Below, in pieces: positions 34,431 to 43,800 of a stretch of 64,000 nt of DNA; the first letter of the stretch is position 1, and each line of letters begins with the position of its first letter. The notes beneath the pieces are model-generated. The model worked only from the letters and a program-made list of their open reading frames with translations. It ran no database searches and was not told where the DNA came from. The stretch is from Gp7-AA6 sp036001245 (GTDB lineage Bacteria > Acidobacteriota > Thermoanaerobaculia > UBA5066 > Gp7-AA6), in assembly GCA_036001245.1 (NCBI GenBank), contig DASYUL010000132.1:59709-123708 (forward strand), read 5' to 3'. The position numbers and the translations under genes were made by a program.

Positions 34431-34451
34431 GCCGTTCGCTTCGCGAACGGC
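34431..34451 (+). terminator. hairpin after the crotonase gene, possible terminator
   Basis: GCCGTTCGC (34431-34439), TTC loop, GCGAACGGC (34443-34451). A short T-run comes only about ten bases later, so termination is uncertain. Confidence 0.4.
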
Positions 34452-34514
34452 GGGCGGAAATTTTAAACCGGAGCCCCAGAGCAAACCCCTCTCGTCCGCT
34501 TACAATTCGCGCGC

Positions 34515-35366
34515 GTGATCGTCTACTTGAACGGCCGGTTCGTGCCGCGGGAAGAAGCGCACATCTCGCCGGAGGACCGCGGCTTCCTCTTCGCCGACGC
34601 GATCTACGAGGTCGTGCGCTTCGGCGCGGGACGTCCCTACCGGCTCGCCGCGCACCTCGAGCGCATGCGGTACGGCTTGACCGAAATTCGGATCCCCGCC
34701 GACCCGTCGTTCTTCCCGGGCGTCGCGTCGCGGCTGCTCGCCGAGAACCGCCTCGAGAACGATGATGCGCTCGTCTACGCGCAGGTCTCCCGCGGCGCGG
34801 CGCCGCGCTACCACGCCTTTCCGCCGGAAGGTACGCCGCCGACGGTCTTTGCGTACGCGCGCCTGACCGATCCGCCTCCGCCGCCCGACGGCGGCCCCGC
34901 CATCCTCGTGCCCGACGAGCGGTGGGGCCGCTGCGACATCAAGACCGTGATGCTGCTGCCGAACGTCCTCGCCTCGCAGAGAGCACGCGAGGCCGGCGCG
35001 ATCGAGGCGATCCTGATCAAAGACGGAATCGCGTGGGAAGGGACGAAGGCGAACCTGTTCGCGTACTCGGCGGGCACGATCCGCACGGCGCCGAAAGGGC
35101 CGCGAATTCTCCCGGGCGTCACGCGCGGCGCGGCCGTCGAGGCCGCGGCCGCTCTCGGCTTCCGCATCGAGGAACGGCCGCTCGCCGTCGAGGAGCTCTT
35201 CGCAGCGGAAGAAGTTTTCCTCGCGTCGACGACCCTGTGGACCTATTCGCTCACGGAGATCGAAGGCCGCCGGATCGGCGACGGACGGCCGGGCCCGGTC
35301 GCGACACGCATCCGGGAGGCTCTACAGGCCGAGTTCCGAGGAGAGAGAGTAAGTCTCGGGGTCTGA
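34515..35366 (+). CDS. class IV PLP aminotransferase, D-amino acid transaminase-like
   Basis: A 283-residue fold-type IV enzyme. PLP lysine is Lys143 in CDIKTVMLLPNV; EGTKANLFAY and GVTRGAAVE bind the cofactor phosphate, and an early NGRFVPREEAHISPEDRGF is typical of the family. It most resembles D-alanine transaminases (GTG start, cytoplasmic), although branched-chain aminotransferase or aminodeoxychorismate lyase specificities cannot be excluded by eye. It is followed by 135 bp without a gene, containing a GC-rich palindrome near 35416. Confidence 0.85.
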   Translation: MIVYLNGRFVPREEAHISPEDRGFLFADAIYEVVRFGAGRPYRLAAHLERMRYGLTEIRIPADPSFFPGVASRLLAENRLENDDALVYAQVSRGAAPRYHAFPPEGTPPTVFAYARLTDPPPPPDGGPAILVPDERWGRCDIKTVMLLPNVLASQRAREAGAIEAILIKDGIAWEGTKANLFAYSAGTIRTAPKGPRILPGVTRGAAVEAAAALGFRIEERPLAVEELFAAEEVFLASTTLWTYSLTEIEGRRIGDGRPGPVATRIREALQAEFRGERVSLGV

Positions 35367-35501
35367 TCTCTCCGCGGCCGCGCGGCGTCACCGCCATGGG
35401 ATTTTGGGCATTTTAGCGGCCGCCTCGTCGGCGGCCGGTAGAGAGTAAACGGCCGCAGGGCAAGATCCCGTGGCCCGAAATGCTGTGCTGCGGCGACTCG
35501 C

Positions 35502-35888
35502 CTAGTCGGTGGGATAGCGGGCTTCCACGGTCGAGGAGATTCCTCCCCGTGACGAGAACCTCCCCGTCACCGTCATCCTCTTCGGGCGGCACGCGGCGAC
35601 GCAGTCGCGCAGGATCCGGTTGACCGCGTTCTCGTAAAAGATCCCGACGTTGCGATACCCGATGATGTAGAGCTTCAGCGACTTCAACTCCAGGCAAAGC
35701 TCGTCGGGCACGTAGCGGATCGTGAGCGAACCAAAGTCCGGCAGTCCGGTCTTGGGACAGATCGCGTTGTACTCCGGAATCTCGACGACGATGTCGTAAT
35801 CCGGGTATTGGTTTGGCCACGTCTCGATCGACGGGAGCTCCGCGTCGATCCCCGCCATCGCGTGTTCTTCGGTGTATTCGCCCGCCAT
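35502..35888 (-). CDS. queF: NADPH-dependent 7-cyano-7-deazaguanine reductase
   Basis: A 128-residue, single-domain (type I) QueF that reduces preQ0 to preQ1 in queuosine synthesis. Active-site Cys44 lies in NAICPKTGLPDFG, the QueF motif in LELKSLKLYI, and a substrate Glu/His region in IFYENAVNRIL. The reading starts at an ATG at 35888. Only about 20 bp separate this start from the left end of an IS110-type element, so the original promoter has probably been displaced. No other que gene is in the window. Confidence 0.93.
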   Translation of the reverse strand: MAGEYTEEHAMAGIDAELPSIETWPNQYPDYDIVVEIPEYNAICPKTGLPDFGSLTIRYVPDELCLELKSLKLYIIGYRNVGIFYENAVNRILRDCVAACRPKRMTVTGRFSSRGGISSTVEARYPTD

Positions 35889-35907
35889 GCGAGCGGATCT
35901 TAGTCAC

Positions 35908-36605
35908 TATGGAGTGACCGGTTCCATCGCGTAGATAGCGTGGGTTGCAGCTTTCGCTGTAGAGCCACATACGGGAGGAACCGGTCATGAAGGATTCTAC
36001 GATTTGGGTAGGGATGGACGTTCACGCCGACTCGGTGCAGGTTTCGGTCTTTTCGTCGAAGGGAAGGGAGCCGGTCGAGCGGTTCGAGCTGGTGCCGGAC
36101 GATCGGGGTTGGGCTCGGGGAGTCCGGCGGCTGAAGGCGCACGGATCGCGGGTACGGTGCGTGTACGAGGCAGGGCCGTGCGGGTATGAGCCGCAGAGGC
36201 TGCTGGCGAGCCGGGGCTTGATCTGCGAGGTGGCTGCGCCTTCCCTGATACCGCGCCGGCCGGGGGAACGAGTGAAGACGGACCGCCGCGACGCGGACAA
36301 GCTGGGACGGCTCTACCGGGCGGGCGAACTGACGCTCGTGGCCGTACCGAACCCCAAACAGGAAGCGTTGCGCGACCTGTTGCGAGCCCGGGAAGATGCC
36401 CAGGGGGATTTGCTGCGGCGACGGCACCGCCTCGGTAAGTTTCTTCTGCGGCACGGCCACCGCTACCGCGACGGGAGGAGCTGGACGCAGAGGCACTGGA
36501 CCTGGATCCGTGGCATCCGGTTCGAGGATCCGCATCATCGTCGCCGCCGCCAACCTGGGCCCACCGTTCCGCTCACCACCAATGCTCTTGACCGGTCACT
36601 CCATA
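35908..36605 (+). mobile_element. internally deleted IS110/IS1111-type insertion element
   Basis: The ends are inverted: TATGGAGTGACCGGTT at 35908-35923 and its complement (15 of 16 matching) at 36590-36605. Between them is the 5' part of an IS110-family transposase gene, while the C-terminal catalytic domain is deleted, leaving about 700 bp instead of the usual 1.3-1.5 kb. IS1111-group elements carry subterminal inverted repeats like these. The element cannot move itself. Confidence 0.7.
35987..36530 (+). pseudogene. IS110-family transposase, C-terminally truncated
   Basis: About 180 residues match the N-terminal DEDD (RuvC-like) domain: the first Asp in WVGMDVHADSV, a Glu in CVYEAGPCGY and the TDRRDADKLGRLYRAGEL block. 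Similarity stops shortly after WTQRHWTWIRGIRFE; the C-terminal transposase_20 domain with its catalytic Ser is gone and the open frame runs into unrelated sequence. GGGAGGA precedes the ATG. The truncation makes transposition by this copy unlikely. Confidence 0.8.
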
Positions 36606-36641
36606 TCAGCCCGCACGCTCTGCTACCATCCGCGCGCGCCC

Positions 36642-37292
36642 GTGCAGTGGCTCATCGACACCTTTCACCGGCTGACCGACGTCGAGACCCTCGTCCGGGT
36701 TGGCGGGCTCACGGCGATGACCGCGATCGTCTTCGCCGAGACCGGTCTCCTGATCGGCTTCTTCCTCCCCGGCGACTCGCTCCTGGTGACCGCCGGAGTC
36801 TTCGCCTCCGCGGGGAAGTTGAACGTCTGGCACGTCATCGGTCTGCTCTCGATCGCCGCGATCGCCGGGGACACCGTCGGTTACTGGTTCGGCCGACGAG
36901 TCGGCCAGGCGCTCTTCAAGCGACCGAAATCGCTTCTGTTCAATCCGGATCACCTGCGGCGCGCGCACGACTTCTACGAGAAGCACGGCGGCAAAACGAT
37001 CATCATCGCGCGGTTCATACCGGTCATCCGGACCTTCGCGCCGATCGTCGCCGGAATGGGCGGGATGAATTACCGGCGGTTCGTCTCGTTCAACGTCATC
37101 GGCGGGATCTTCTGGGTGATCTCGATGACCGGTATCGGCTACTTCATCGGTCAGATCCCCGGAGTGCGCGAGCACATCGAGGTCGTGATCATCGTCGTCG
37201 TCTTCCTCTCGATCCTGCCCGGCATCATCGCCGCGGGCCGCGAATTGCTGAAGAAGCGGCGCGCCGCCCGGCTCGGTCGCTCGGAGGCGTAG
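36642..37292 (+). CDS. DedA-family membrane protein
   Basis: A 216-residue polytopic protein of the DedA/SNARE-associated family: acidic ETGLLIGFFLPGDSLL, the GDTVGYWFGRRVG block, and FARFIPVIRTFAP-like motif (ARFIPVIRTFAPIVAG) with the conserved Arg. Family members flip undecaprenyl phosphate or other lipids across the membrane. The GTG at 36642 is preferred because upstream in-frame sequence belongs to the IS element. The right end of that element lies 37 bp upstream, so the promoter may be partly supplied by it. Confidence 0.88.
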   Translation: MQWLIDTFHRLTDVETLVRVGGLTAMTAIVFAETGLLIGFFLPGDSLLVTAGVFASAGKLNVWHVIGLLSIAAIAGDTVGYWFGRRVGQALFKRPKSLLFNPDHLRRAHDFYEKHGGKTIIIARFIPVIRTFAPIVAGMGGMNYRRFVSFNVIGGIFWVISMTGIGYFIGQIPGVREHIEVVIIVVVFLSILPGIIAAGRELLKKRRAARLGRSEA

Positions 37293-37304
37293 AGCGCTCG
37301 GCGT

Positions 37305-37826
37305 TTAAGCGACGGCCGAGACCGGAGGGGCGTTTCGCGGAACGACGCCATCCCGGAGCTCGCGGACGAGATGCGCGATCTCGACCCCGTGGGTGCGGTC
37401 GTGTTCGGACATCATGCGCGGGACGTCCGCGAGCGCGACGAGCCCGACGCCCTCCTGCTCGCCTGTGCGCTTCCAGTCGGCGGGCGACAGCTCGCGCAAC
37501 GTCTGGAGATTGCGCGTGCGTGCCGCCGTGAACGCAAGCAGCCCTTCGGCCAGATCGCGCCGGTGATAAACGCGCTCGCGCGCGACGCGATCGCCGTCGA
37601 AGTTCAAGAGCTGAGGTTCCTCCTCGGTCATGAGGCGCCGGATGCGCGCGCCGTAGCCCTCCCGCTCGAGGTCGGCGAGGTGCCAGACGTGCTCGACGAG
37701 CGAGAACCCGCCGGCCGTGCCACGCTGTCGCACCTTGTCCTCGTGAAGCTCCGCGGCGGCGCGCGCCAGGAGGGCGGGGGTGGACTCGAGAGTGAGAAGA
37801 AGTGTTTCGAGCTCGCGCTTGGTCAT
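37305..37826 (-). CDS. DinB-family four-helix protein, second copy
   Basis: A 173-residue DinB_2-type protein. Metal-binding His are seen in LVEHVWHLADLERE and MMSEHDRTHGVEI. I start it at the ATG at 37826 (TKRELETLL); longer upstream frames add an unrelated N-terminus. It is convergent with the DedA gene and divergent from the TerB-like gene. It is only distantly similar to the DinB protein at 21950. Function unknown. Confidence 0.8.
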   Translation of the reverse strand: MTKRELETLLLTLESTPALLARAAAELHEDKVRQRGTAGGFSLVEHVWHLADLEREGYGARIRRLMTEEEPQLLNFDGDRVARERVYHRRDLAEGLLAFTAARTRNLQTLRELSPADWKRTGEQEGVGLVALADVPRMMSEHDRTHGVEIAHLVRELRDGVVPRNAPPVSAVA

Positions 37827-37938
37827 GATCGTGTGTTCCAACCTTCCTGTACGCATTGGACGAACGAAAAGTTTCTTCCCGAGGATTTGAGCGACGAGGG
37901 ATCTCTCCATTTACGGGGGTTACGGCTAAACTCGGCCG

Positions 37939-38394
37939 GTGGTGCTCGAGTCGCTTCGGTCCTTCTTTTCCGGCGGAAAGTCTTCCACTCCCGAGGGTCC
38001 GGCCTCCGATCCCATCGCGGTCGCGGCATGCGCGTTGCTCCTCGAGATCGCGCACGCCGACGCGGAGTTCACCGACGAAGAGCGGGATCGGATCGCGCGA
38101 CACGCCCGTGAGGACCTCGGCGTTGCGGCAGAGGACGTGCGCGAAGTCATGCGTCTCGCCGAGGAGGCGCGCCGCGAGAGCGTCGACCTCTATCAGTTCA
38201 CGAAGCTCGTGACGGAGGGATTCTCCCGCGACCAGCGCCTGCGCTTGATCGAAGCGATCTGGGGCGTCGTCTACTCCGACGGCGTGTTGACGGCGGTCGA
38301 AGGACAGCTCGCGCGGCGGATCGCGGAGCTTCTCGGATTTCAGCATCCCGAAGTCCAGGCCGCGCGTGAGCGCGTCGCGGCCCGGAAGACCTGA
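37939..38394 (+). CDS. TerB-like tellurite-resistance-fold protein
   Basis: A 151-residue all-helical protein matching the TerB/DjlA N-terminal-like fold: repeated acidic Asp/Glu motifs in LEIAHADAEFTDEERDRI and GVVYSDGVLTAVEGQLARRIAELLG, which in TerB bind metal ions. The family links to envelope stress, but the partner here is unknown. GTG start (37939 or 37942). It is followed after 14 bp by a membrane protein and may be co-transcribed with it. Confidence 0.8.
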   Translation: MVLESLRSFFSGGKSSTPEGPASDPIAVAACALLLEIAHADAEFTDEERDRIARHAREDLGVAAEDVREVMRLAEEARRESVDLYQFTKLVTEGFSRDQRLRLIEAIWGVVYSDGVLTAVEGQLARRIAELLGFQHPEVQAARERVAARKT

Positions 38395-38408
38395 CCCGGC
38401 GTTCGCGC

Positions 38409-39320
38409 GTGCGGTCGACGTTTCTCCTGGGGTTTCTGGCGCTGTGGATTCTTTCGTGGGTGGTCCTCTTCGACGACGGCGGCCGCGCGCTTCCGCTCGC
38501 CCCGAAGCCGACGCACTATCTGGTCGCGGAAACGGTCACCCTCATTCTCGTTTTGGTGCTGGTCCGTCTCGCGCGGGATCGCCGGCCCATCGACCACCGA
38601 AGCGGGCTCCCGATCCGGCAGCCGGCCGCCGAATGTCTGGGACTCGTCGCGTACATTTTCCTCATCGTTTTGGCCGGCCGGCTGCTCGGGGTGCGCGCGC
38701 ACGTCGCGTCCGCGGGTATGAGCGGGGGCGCGGCCGCGGCCTGGCAGGCGCAGACAGCCGGATCCGTTTTGCGCTGGGCGCTCTTCCACTTCACCTCCGG
38801 AGTCGTTCTTCCGCTCGCTTACTTTCTCGGCGTCCGTCGCTACCGGCCGCGGACGCTCCTCCTCGGGTTTCCGCGCGGCGCGAAGTGGATCGTCTTCTGC
38901 ATCGCGGCGGGACTCTCCGGACTTCTCGCCGGCGACCCGCGGGTGACGTTCGGACAGCCGGCCGCCGGGTATCTCGTCGCTCTGGCGCTCTTCGGCGCGG
39001 GGACGTTCCTCCCCGTGATGGTCCTCTTCGAGAGCCTGCTCGCGCCGCGGCTCGCGATCCTGTTCCATTCGGCGATGACGGGCGCGGTGTTGTCCGGGGT
39101 CGCGTATGCGCTGTGGCATCCATTCGAGTTCTACCTTCGGTGGGGGAGTCCGACCGAGGTCGCGGTGTCGCTCGGCTGGATGGCGCAGATCGGGTTCTTC
39201 GGCGTCGTCAAGGGGATCTCGACTCTCTGGACCGGGAGCGCGTGGGTGCACATCTTCACGACGCACACGGTCCATCTGACGGAAGTGGGTGAAGTGACGC
39301 GCGTGTTCCGACTCCGGTAG
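38409..39320 (+). CDS. integral membrane protein, possible divergent CPBP (CAAX-protease-like) member
   Basis: A 303-residue protein with about eight TM helices. The segments LPVMVLFESLLAPRLA and GVAYALWHPFEFYLRW are placed as the E-x-x-x-R and F-x-x-x-H motifs of CPBP/Abi intramembrane proteases, but the canonical EE pair is not intact, so activity is doubtful. GTG start, 14 bp after the TerB-like gene. It ends against a hairpin shared with the convergent M28 gene. Confidence 0.6.
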   Translation: MRSTFLLGFLALWILSWVVLFDDGGRALPLAPKPTHYLVAETVTLILVLVLVRLARDRRPIDHRSGLPIRQPAAECLGLVAYIFLIVLAGRLLGVRAHVASAGMSGGAAAAWQAQTAGSVLRWALFHFTSGVVLPLAYFLGVRRYRPRTLLLGFPRGAKWIVFCIAAGLSGLLAGDPRVTFGQPAAGYLVALALFGAGTFLPVMVLFESLLAPRLAILFHSAMTGAVLSGVAYALWHPFEFYLRWGSPTEVAVSLGWMAQIGFFGVVKGISTLWTGSAWVHIFTTHTVHLTEVGEVTRVFRLR

Positions 39321-39335
39321 TCGGCGAGAAAAACG

Positions 39336-39362
39336 CCCCTCACCCCGCGAGCGGGGAGAGGG
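39336..39362. repeat. GC-rich hairpin between convergent genes
   Basis: CCCTC-A-CCCCGC-GA-GCGGGG-A-GAGGG folds into a perfect interrupted stem, placed between two stop codons. A similar CCCTCACCCC-type block occurs near 51484-51515. It may serve as a bidirectional terminator. Confidence 0.5.
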
Positions 39363-39365
39363 AAA

Positions 39366-40796
39366 TCAGAACTTCGGCAGGACCCGTTTCTCGACCGGGA
39401 TTTTCTCGAACGGCTCCGGCACCGACGCGGCGACGTACGCGAACGCGGCCACCGCAGTGGTCATCCGGTCGAGCGACTCCGGCTCGATCTTGTCGAAGGT
39501 GTCGTTCGCCGTGTGATGCCAGTCGAAGTAGCGCGAGGCGTCCTGCCGCACGCTGAAGAGCGGCACGCCCGCGAGGACGAGGCGTGAGATGTCCGCGCCG
39601 CCCGCGCCCGTCGAAGAGACGTCGCCGGCGCCGAGCGGCTCGAGGAGCGTTGCAATCTCGCGAACGAGCGCCTCGGCGGAAGGTCCAGCGTTCCACGAGA
39701 ACCCCATCGGTCGTCCGCTGCCAAGGTCGGCTTCGAGTGCCGCCACGTGCCGCGAGAGCTCCGCCTCATGATCCGCCGAGTACGACTTCCCTCCGGCCAG
39801 GCCGTTTTCCTCGTTGCCGAAGAGCACCACGCGGATCGTCCGCCGCGGAGGCGGCGTCATCCCCGAAATCAGCCGCGCCGCCTCGATGATGATGCCGCAA
39901 CCGGCGCCGTCGTCGATCGCCCCCTCGCCGAGGTCCCACGAGTCGCGGTGCCCCGCGAGGAGCACGATCTCCTCCGGTTTGCCCCGCCCCCGGATTTCAC
40001 CGATGACGTTCGCGGACTCGATCTGCCCCCGATCGCGGCAGCCGAGCGTGAACCGGACGCGCACGGGCTTCCCCTCGCGCCCGAGCCGCTCGAGCAGGTC
40101 CGCGTCCGGGTTCGAAAGCGCGGCGGCCGGAATCTTCGAGATCCCATCCTCGTACCTGAGCGATCCGGTGTGCGGGGTGCGATTCGAATCCGTGCCGATC
40201 GACCGGATGAGCACGCCGGCCGCGCCGAGCTTCGCCGCACGCGAGGCGCCCGAGCCGCGCACGGTGACCGCCTCCCCGTAGCCCGCTCCATCCGCAGTAC
40301 GCCGCATCCGGCGGTTGAAGAAGACGATCTTTCCGCGGACGTCGGACACCTTCTTCGTCGCGAGGTCGTCGAGCGACGCGACTTCGATCACCTCCGCCTC
40401 GAGCCCCGAATCCGGCGTTCCGACGCTGCCGCCGAGCGCCGTCAGGAAGAGCTTGTGCGGGTGGGGCGCCGTCACGTCCCCCGTCTCGATGCCGCGCTCC
40501 CAGAACGGCGCGATGATCTTCTCCGAGCGGACGTTCGCGAACCCGAGCGCCTTCAGCGTCGTCATTCCCCAGGCGATCGCGGCCTTGTCTCCCGGCGAGC
40601 CGGTCAAACGCGGGCCGGCGGTGTCGATCAGGCTCTCGACCCACTCGGCCGCGCGCGTGCCCCCGAACCCCCTCTCTCTCAGCGCCTCCGCGGCCCTGCG
40701 GATCTCGGGGGGGATGGCGGGAGCGGGACTCGCGGCGCGGGAGGTGGGGACGAGAGACGTCCCTGCGAGGACCAGGGCGGCGACGATGCGTTTCAA
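39366..40796 (-). CDS. exported M28 zinc peptidase with PA domain
   Basis: A 476-residue aminopeptidase/carboxypeptidase Q-like enzyme. Signal peptide ~1-22. A protease-associated (PA) domain (~120-250) is inserted before the catalytic core. Metal ligands: His and Asp in LLAGHRDSWDLGEGAIDDGAG, Glu-Glu in GNEENGLAGG, Asp in ALEADLGSG and His in WHHTANDT, giving a two-zinc site. It should trim peptides in the periplasm or outside. Read toward the CPBP-like gene, divergent from the 2-oxoglutarate dehydrogenase. Confidence 0.93.
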   Translation of the reverse strand: MKRIVAALVLAGTSLVPTSRAASPAPAIPPEIRRAAEALRERGFGGTRAAEWVESLIDTAGPRLTGSPGDKAAIAWGMTTLKALGFANVRSEKIIAPFWERGIETGDVTAPHPHKLFLTALGGSVGTPDSGLEAEVIEVASLDDLATKKVSDVRGKIVFFNRRMRRTADGAGYGEAVTVRGSGASRAAKLGAAGVLIRSIGTDSNRTPHTGSLRYEDGISKIPAAALSNPDADLLERLGREGKPVRVRFTLGCRDRGQIESANVIGEIRGRGKPEEIVLLAGHRDSWDLGEGAIDDGAGCGIIIEAARLISGMTPPPRRTIRVVLFGNEENGLAGGKSYSADHEAELSRHVAALEADLGSGRPMGFSWNAGPSAEALVREIATLLEPLGAGDVSSTGAGGADISRLVLAGVPLFSVRQDASRYFDWHHTANDTFDKIEPESLDRMTTAVAAFAYVAASVPEPFEKIPVEKRVLPKF

Positions 40797-40858
40797 CGGC
40801 GGCTCCTCTAAGTTTTGCGGCGGCGAGATCGTACCAGCCGGAGAAATAGAATCCGTCC

Positions 40859-43800
40859 GTGGCCACCGAGAAGACCGCGGACCTCGCCGAGGACCTGCTC
40901 GCCGAGTTCGGCGATAACGCGAGCTACGTCGCGGATCTCTACGCGCGCTATCGGCAGAGCCCCGACTCGGTCGACGAGGAGTGGCGCCAGTTCTTTCGCG
41001 AGAGGTTAGGCGAGCCGGCCACTGCGCCGGCGCCCTCCCCCGTGCGTCCGGAGCCCACCGTCGCTCCCCGTCCCGCTCCGTCGGCTCCGCCGCAAGCCGC
41101 CGCGGCTGCGCCCGGCGCGCCCGCCGCGCCCGCTCGAGCCGAAGAGTTCCAGCCGCTCCGCGGCGGCGCCCTTCGGATCGCGGAGAACATGGAGGCGTCG
41201 CTCTCGGTCCCCACGGCGACGTCGCAGCGGCAGGTCCCGATCCGGCTCGCCGAAGAAAACCGGCTCCTCGTCAACGAGTATCGGACGGGCAACGACGAGC
41301 CGAAGATCTCGTTCACCCACCTCGTGGCGTGGGCGATCGTCCAGGCGTTCAAGAGCTTCCCCCGGCTGAACGACGCCTACGACGACTCGGGCGGCGCGCC
41401 GGTCCGGGTGAAACGCGACGAGATCCGCTTCGGGCTCGCGGTCGACGTCGAGAAGTCCGACGGCTCGCGGACGCTGCTCGTCCCGAACATCAAAGGCGTC
41501 GAGAGGATGACCTTCGGCGAGTTCGCCGCGGCCGCCGACGACGTCGTCCGCCGGGCGCGAACCGGCAAGCTCCAGGTCTCCGATTTCGAGGGGACGACCG
41601 TCTCGCTCACGAATCCGGGAACGCTCGGCACGACGGCGTCCGTGCCGAGGCTGATGCCCGGTCAGGGCGTGATCGTCGCGACCGGCGCGATGGGATATCC
41701 CGCCGAGTTCGCCGCAATGGCGCCCGAGACGATCTCGCAGCTCGCGGTGAGCAAGGTCGTGACGTTGACCTCGACGTACGACCACCGGATCGTCCAGGGC
41801 GCCGAGTCCGGCGCCTTCCTCGCGCGGATCGAAGACCTGCTTCTCGGAAAGGACGGCTTCTACGAGTCGGCCTTCCGCGATCTCGCGATCCCGCACGCGC
41901 CCTACCGGTGGTCCGTCGATCGCAATCCGGTGTTCGCGCGGCGGGAGGAGATCGAGAAACAGGCGCGCGTGCTCGAGTTGATCAACGCCTACCGCGTTCG
42001 CGGCCATCTGATCGCCGACGTCGATCCCCTGCGCATGATCCCGGTGCAGCACCATCCGGAGCTCGACCTCGAAACCTACGGGCTCACGATCTGGGACCTC
42101 GACCGCGAGTTCTGGACCGGAGGACTCAAGGGCGGCGAGCACATGGCGCTGCGCGAAATCATCCGCGTGATGCGCCGCGTCTACTGCGGCAAGGTCGGCA
42201 TCGAGTACCGCTTCATCTCCAACCCCGCCGAGAAGGAGTGGATCCGCCAGCGCGTCGGCGCTCCGCCGGACCCGCTCCCGCCGGACATGCGCAAGCGCAT
42301 CTTCGCGAAGCTCCTCGCCGCCGAGACGTTCGAGCGGTTCCTCGGCACCAAGTACCTGGGACAGCGTCGCTATTCGATCGAGGGCTGCGAGACTGCGGTG
42401 GTCCTGCTCGACCAGCTGGTCGAAGGAGCGGGCGAGCGCGGTGTCGAGGAGGTCACCCTCGGGCTGACCCATCGCGGCCGCCTGAACATCCTCGCCAACG
42501 TCGTCGGCAATTCGACCGAGCGCATCTTCGCGAGCTTCGAGGGATCGGTGCACCCCGACTTTCCTGCCGACGAGGGGGACGTCAAATACCACCAGGGCGC
42601 TCAAGGGATCCACGACACGCCGAGCGGCCGCAAGGTCGCGATCACGGTCCCGTCGAATCCCTCGCATCTCGAGGCGGTGGATCCCGTCATCGAGGGAATG
42701 GTGCGGGCGAAGCAGGACCGGCGCGGGCGCGGGCCGGAGGCGTGGGAGCGCGTCCTCGCGGTCATCACCCACGGAGACGCCGCGTTCGCGGGGCAGGGGA
42801 TGGTCGCGGAAGTCTTCAACCTCGCACAGCTCTCCGGGTTCCGGACCGGCGGCTCGATCCACCTCGTGGTGAACAACCAGATCGGCTTCACGACGCCGCC
42901 CGCCGAGGGGCGCTCTTCGCTCTATTCGACCGACGTCGCCAAGATCAACCAGGTTCCGATCTTCCACATCAACGGCGACGACCCGGAGGCCGCGTACCGC
43001 GTGCTGCGGATCTCGCTCGACTACCGCCAGGAGTTCCACAAGGACGTCGTGCTGGATCTGATCGGGTTCCGGCGGCACGGACACAGCGAGGGGGACGAGC
43101 CGACATACACGCAGCCGCTCATGTACAAGCGGATCCAGGAGCACCCGGGCGTGCGCGCGCTCTACGCGCGCCGGCTCGTGAAGGAAGGCGTGCTCACCGA
43201 GGCGGAAGTCTCCGAGATGGAGGAGAGGCAGAAGGCGACGTACGAGCAGGCGCTCGCCGCCGCGAAGGAAATCGCAACCCGCGAGAAGGCCGAGGCGGAG
43301 CCGGGGTCCGGTCCTTCTTCGGCTCACGGCTCACGGCCTACGGCTCACGACGTCGAGACCGGCGTGCCACGGGAGACGCTCTCGCGCATCGGCCGCGTCC
43401 TGACAACCGTACCCCCCGGGTTCCACCTGAATCCGAAGATGGTCTCGCAGCTCGCCCGCCGCGCGAAGATGGCGGAGGGCGCGCAGCCTCTCGACTGGTC
43501 GACGGCGGAGGCGCTCGCCTTCGGGTCGTTGCTCCTCGAGGGAACTCCGATCCGGCTGACCGGACAGGACACGAGTCGCGGGACGTTCTCCCAGCGGCAC
43601 ATCGTCTTTCACGACACCACGACCGGCGAGAAGTGGACGCCGCTCTCCGAGCTCGAGCCCAAGCGCGCCACGCTCGCCGTCTACGACAGCCCGCTCTCGG
43701 AAGTGAGCGTGCTCGGGTTCGAGTACGGCTACAGCGTAGAGTCGCCGGAGACTCTCGATCTGTGGGAAGCGCAGTATGGCGACTTCGCCAACGGCGCGCA

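Noticed and set aside
35416..35440. Terminator after the aminotransferase gene
   Set aside because: The CGGCCGCC/GGCGGCCG palindrome has no T-run on either side, so it is not reported as a terminator.
35987..37531. A 514-residue transposase
   Set aside because: Similarity to IS110 transposases stops near residue 180; the rest is out-of-frame sequence of the DedA gene.
38409..39320. A functional CAAX-type protease
   Set aside because: The Glu-Glu metal pair is not intact, so only a distant CPBP-like membrane protein can be claimed.
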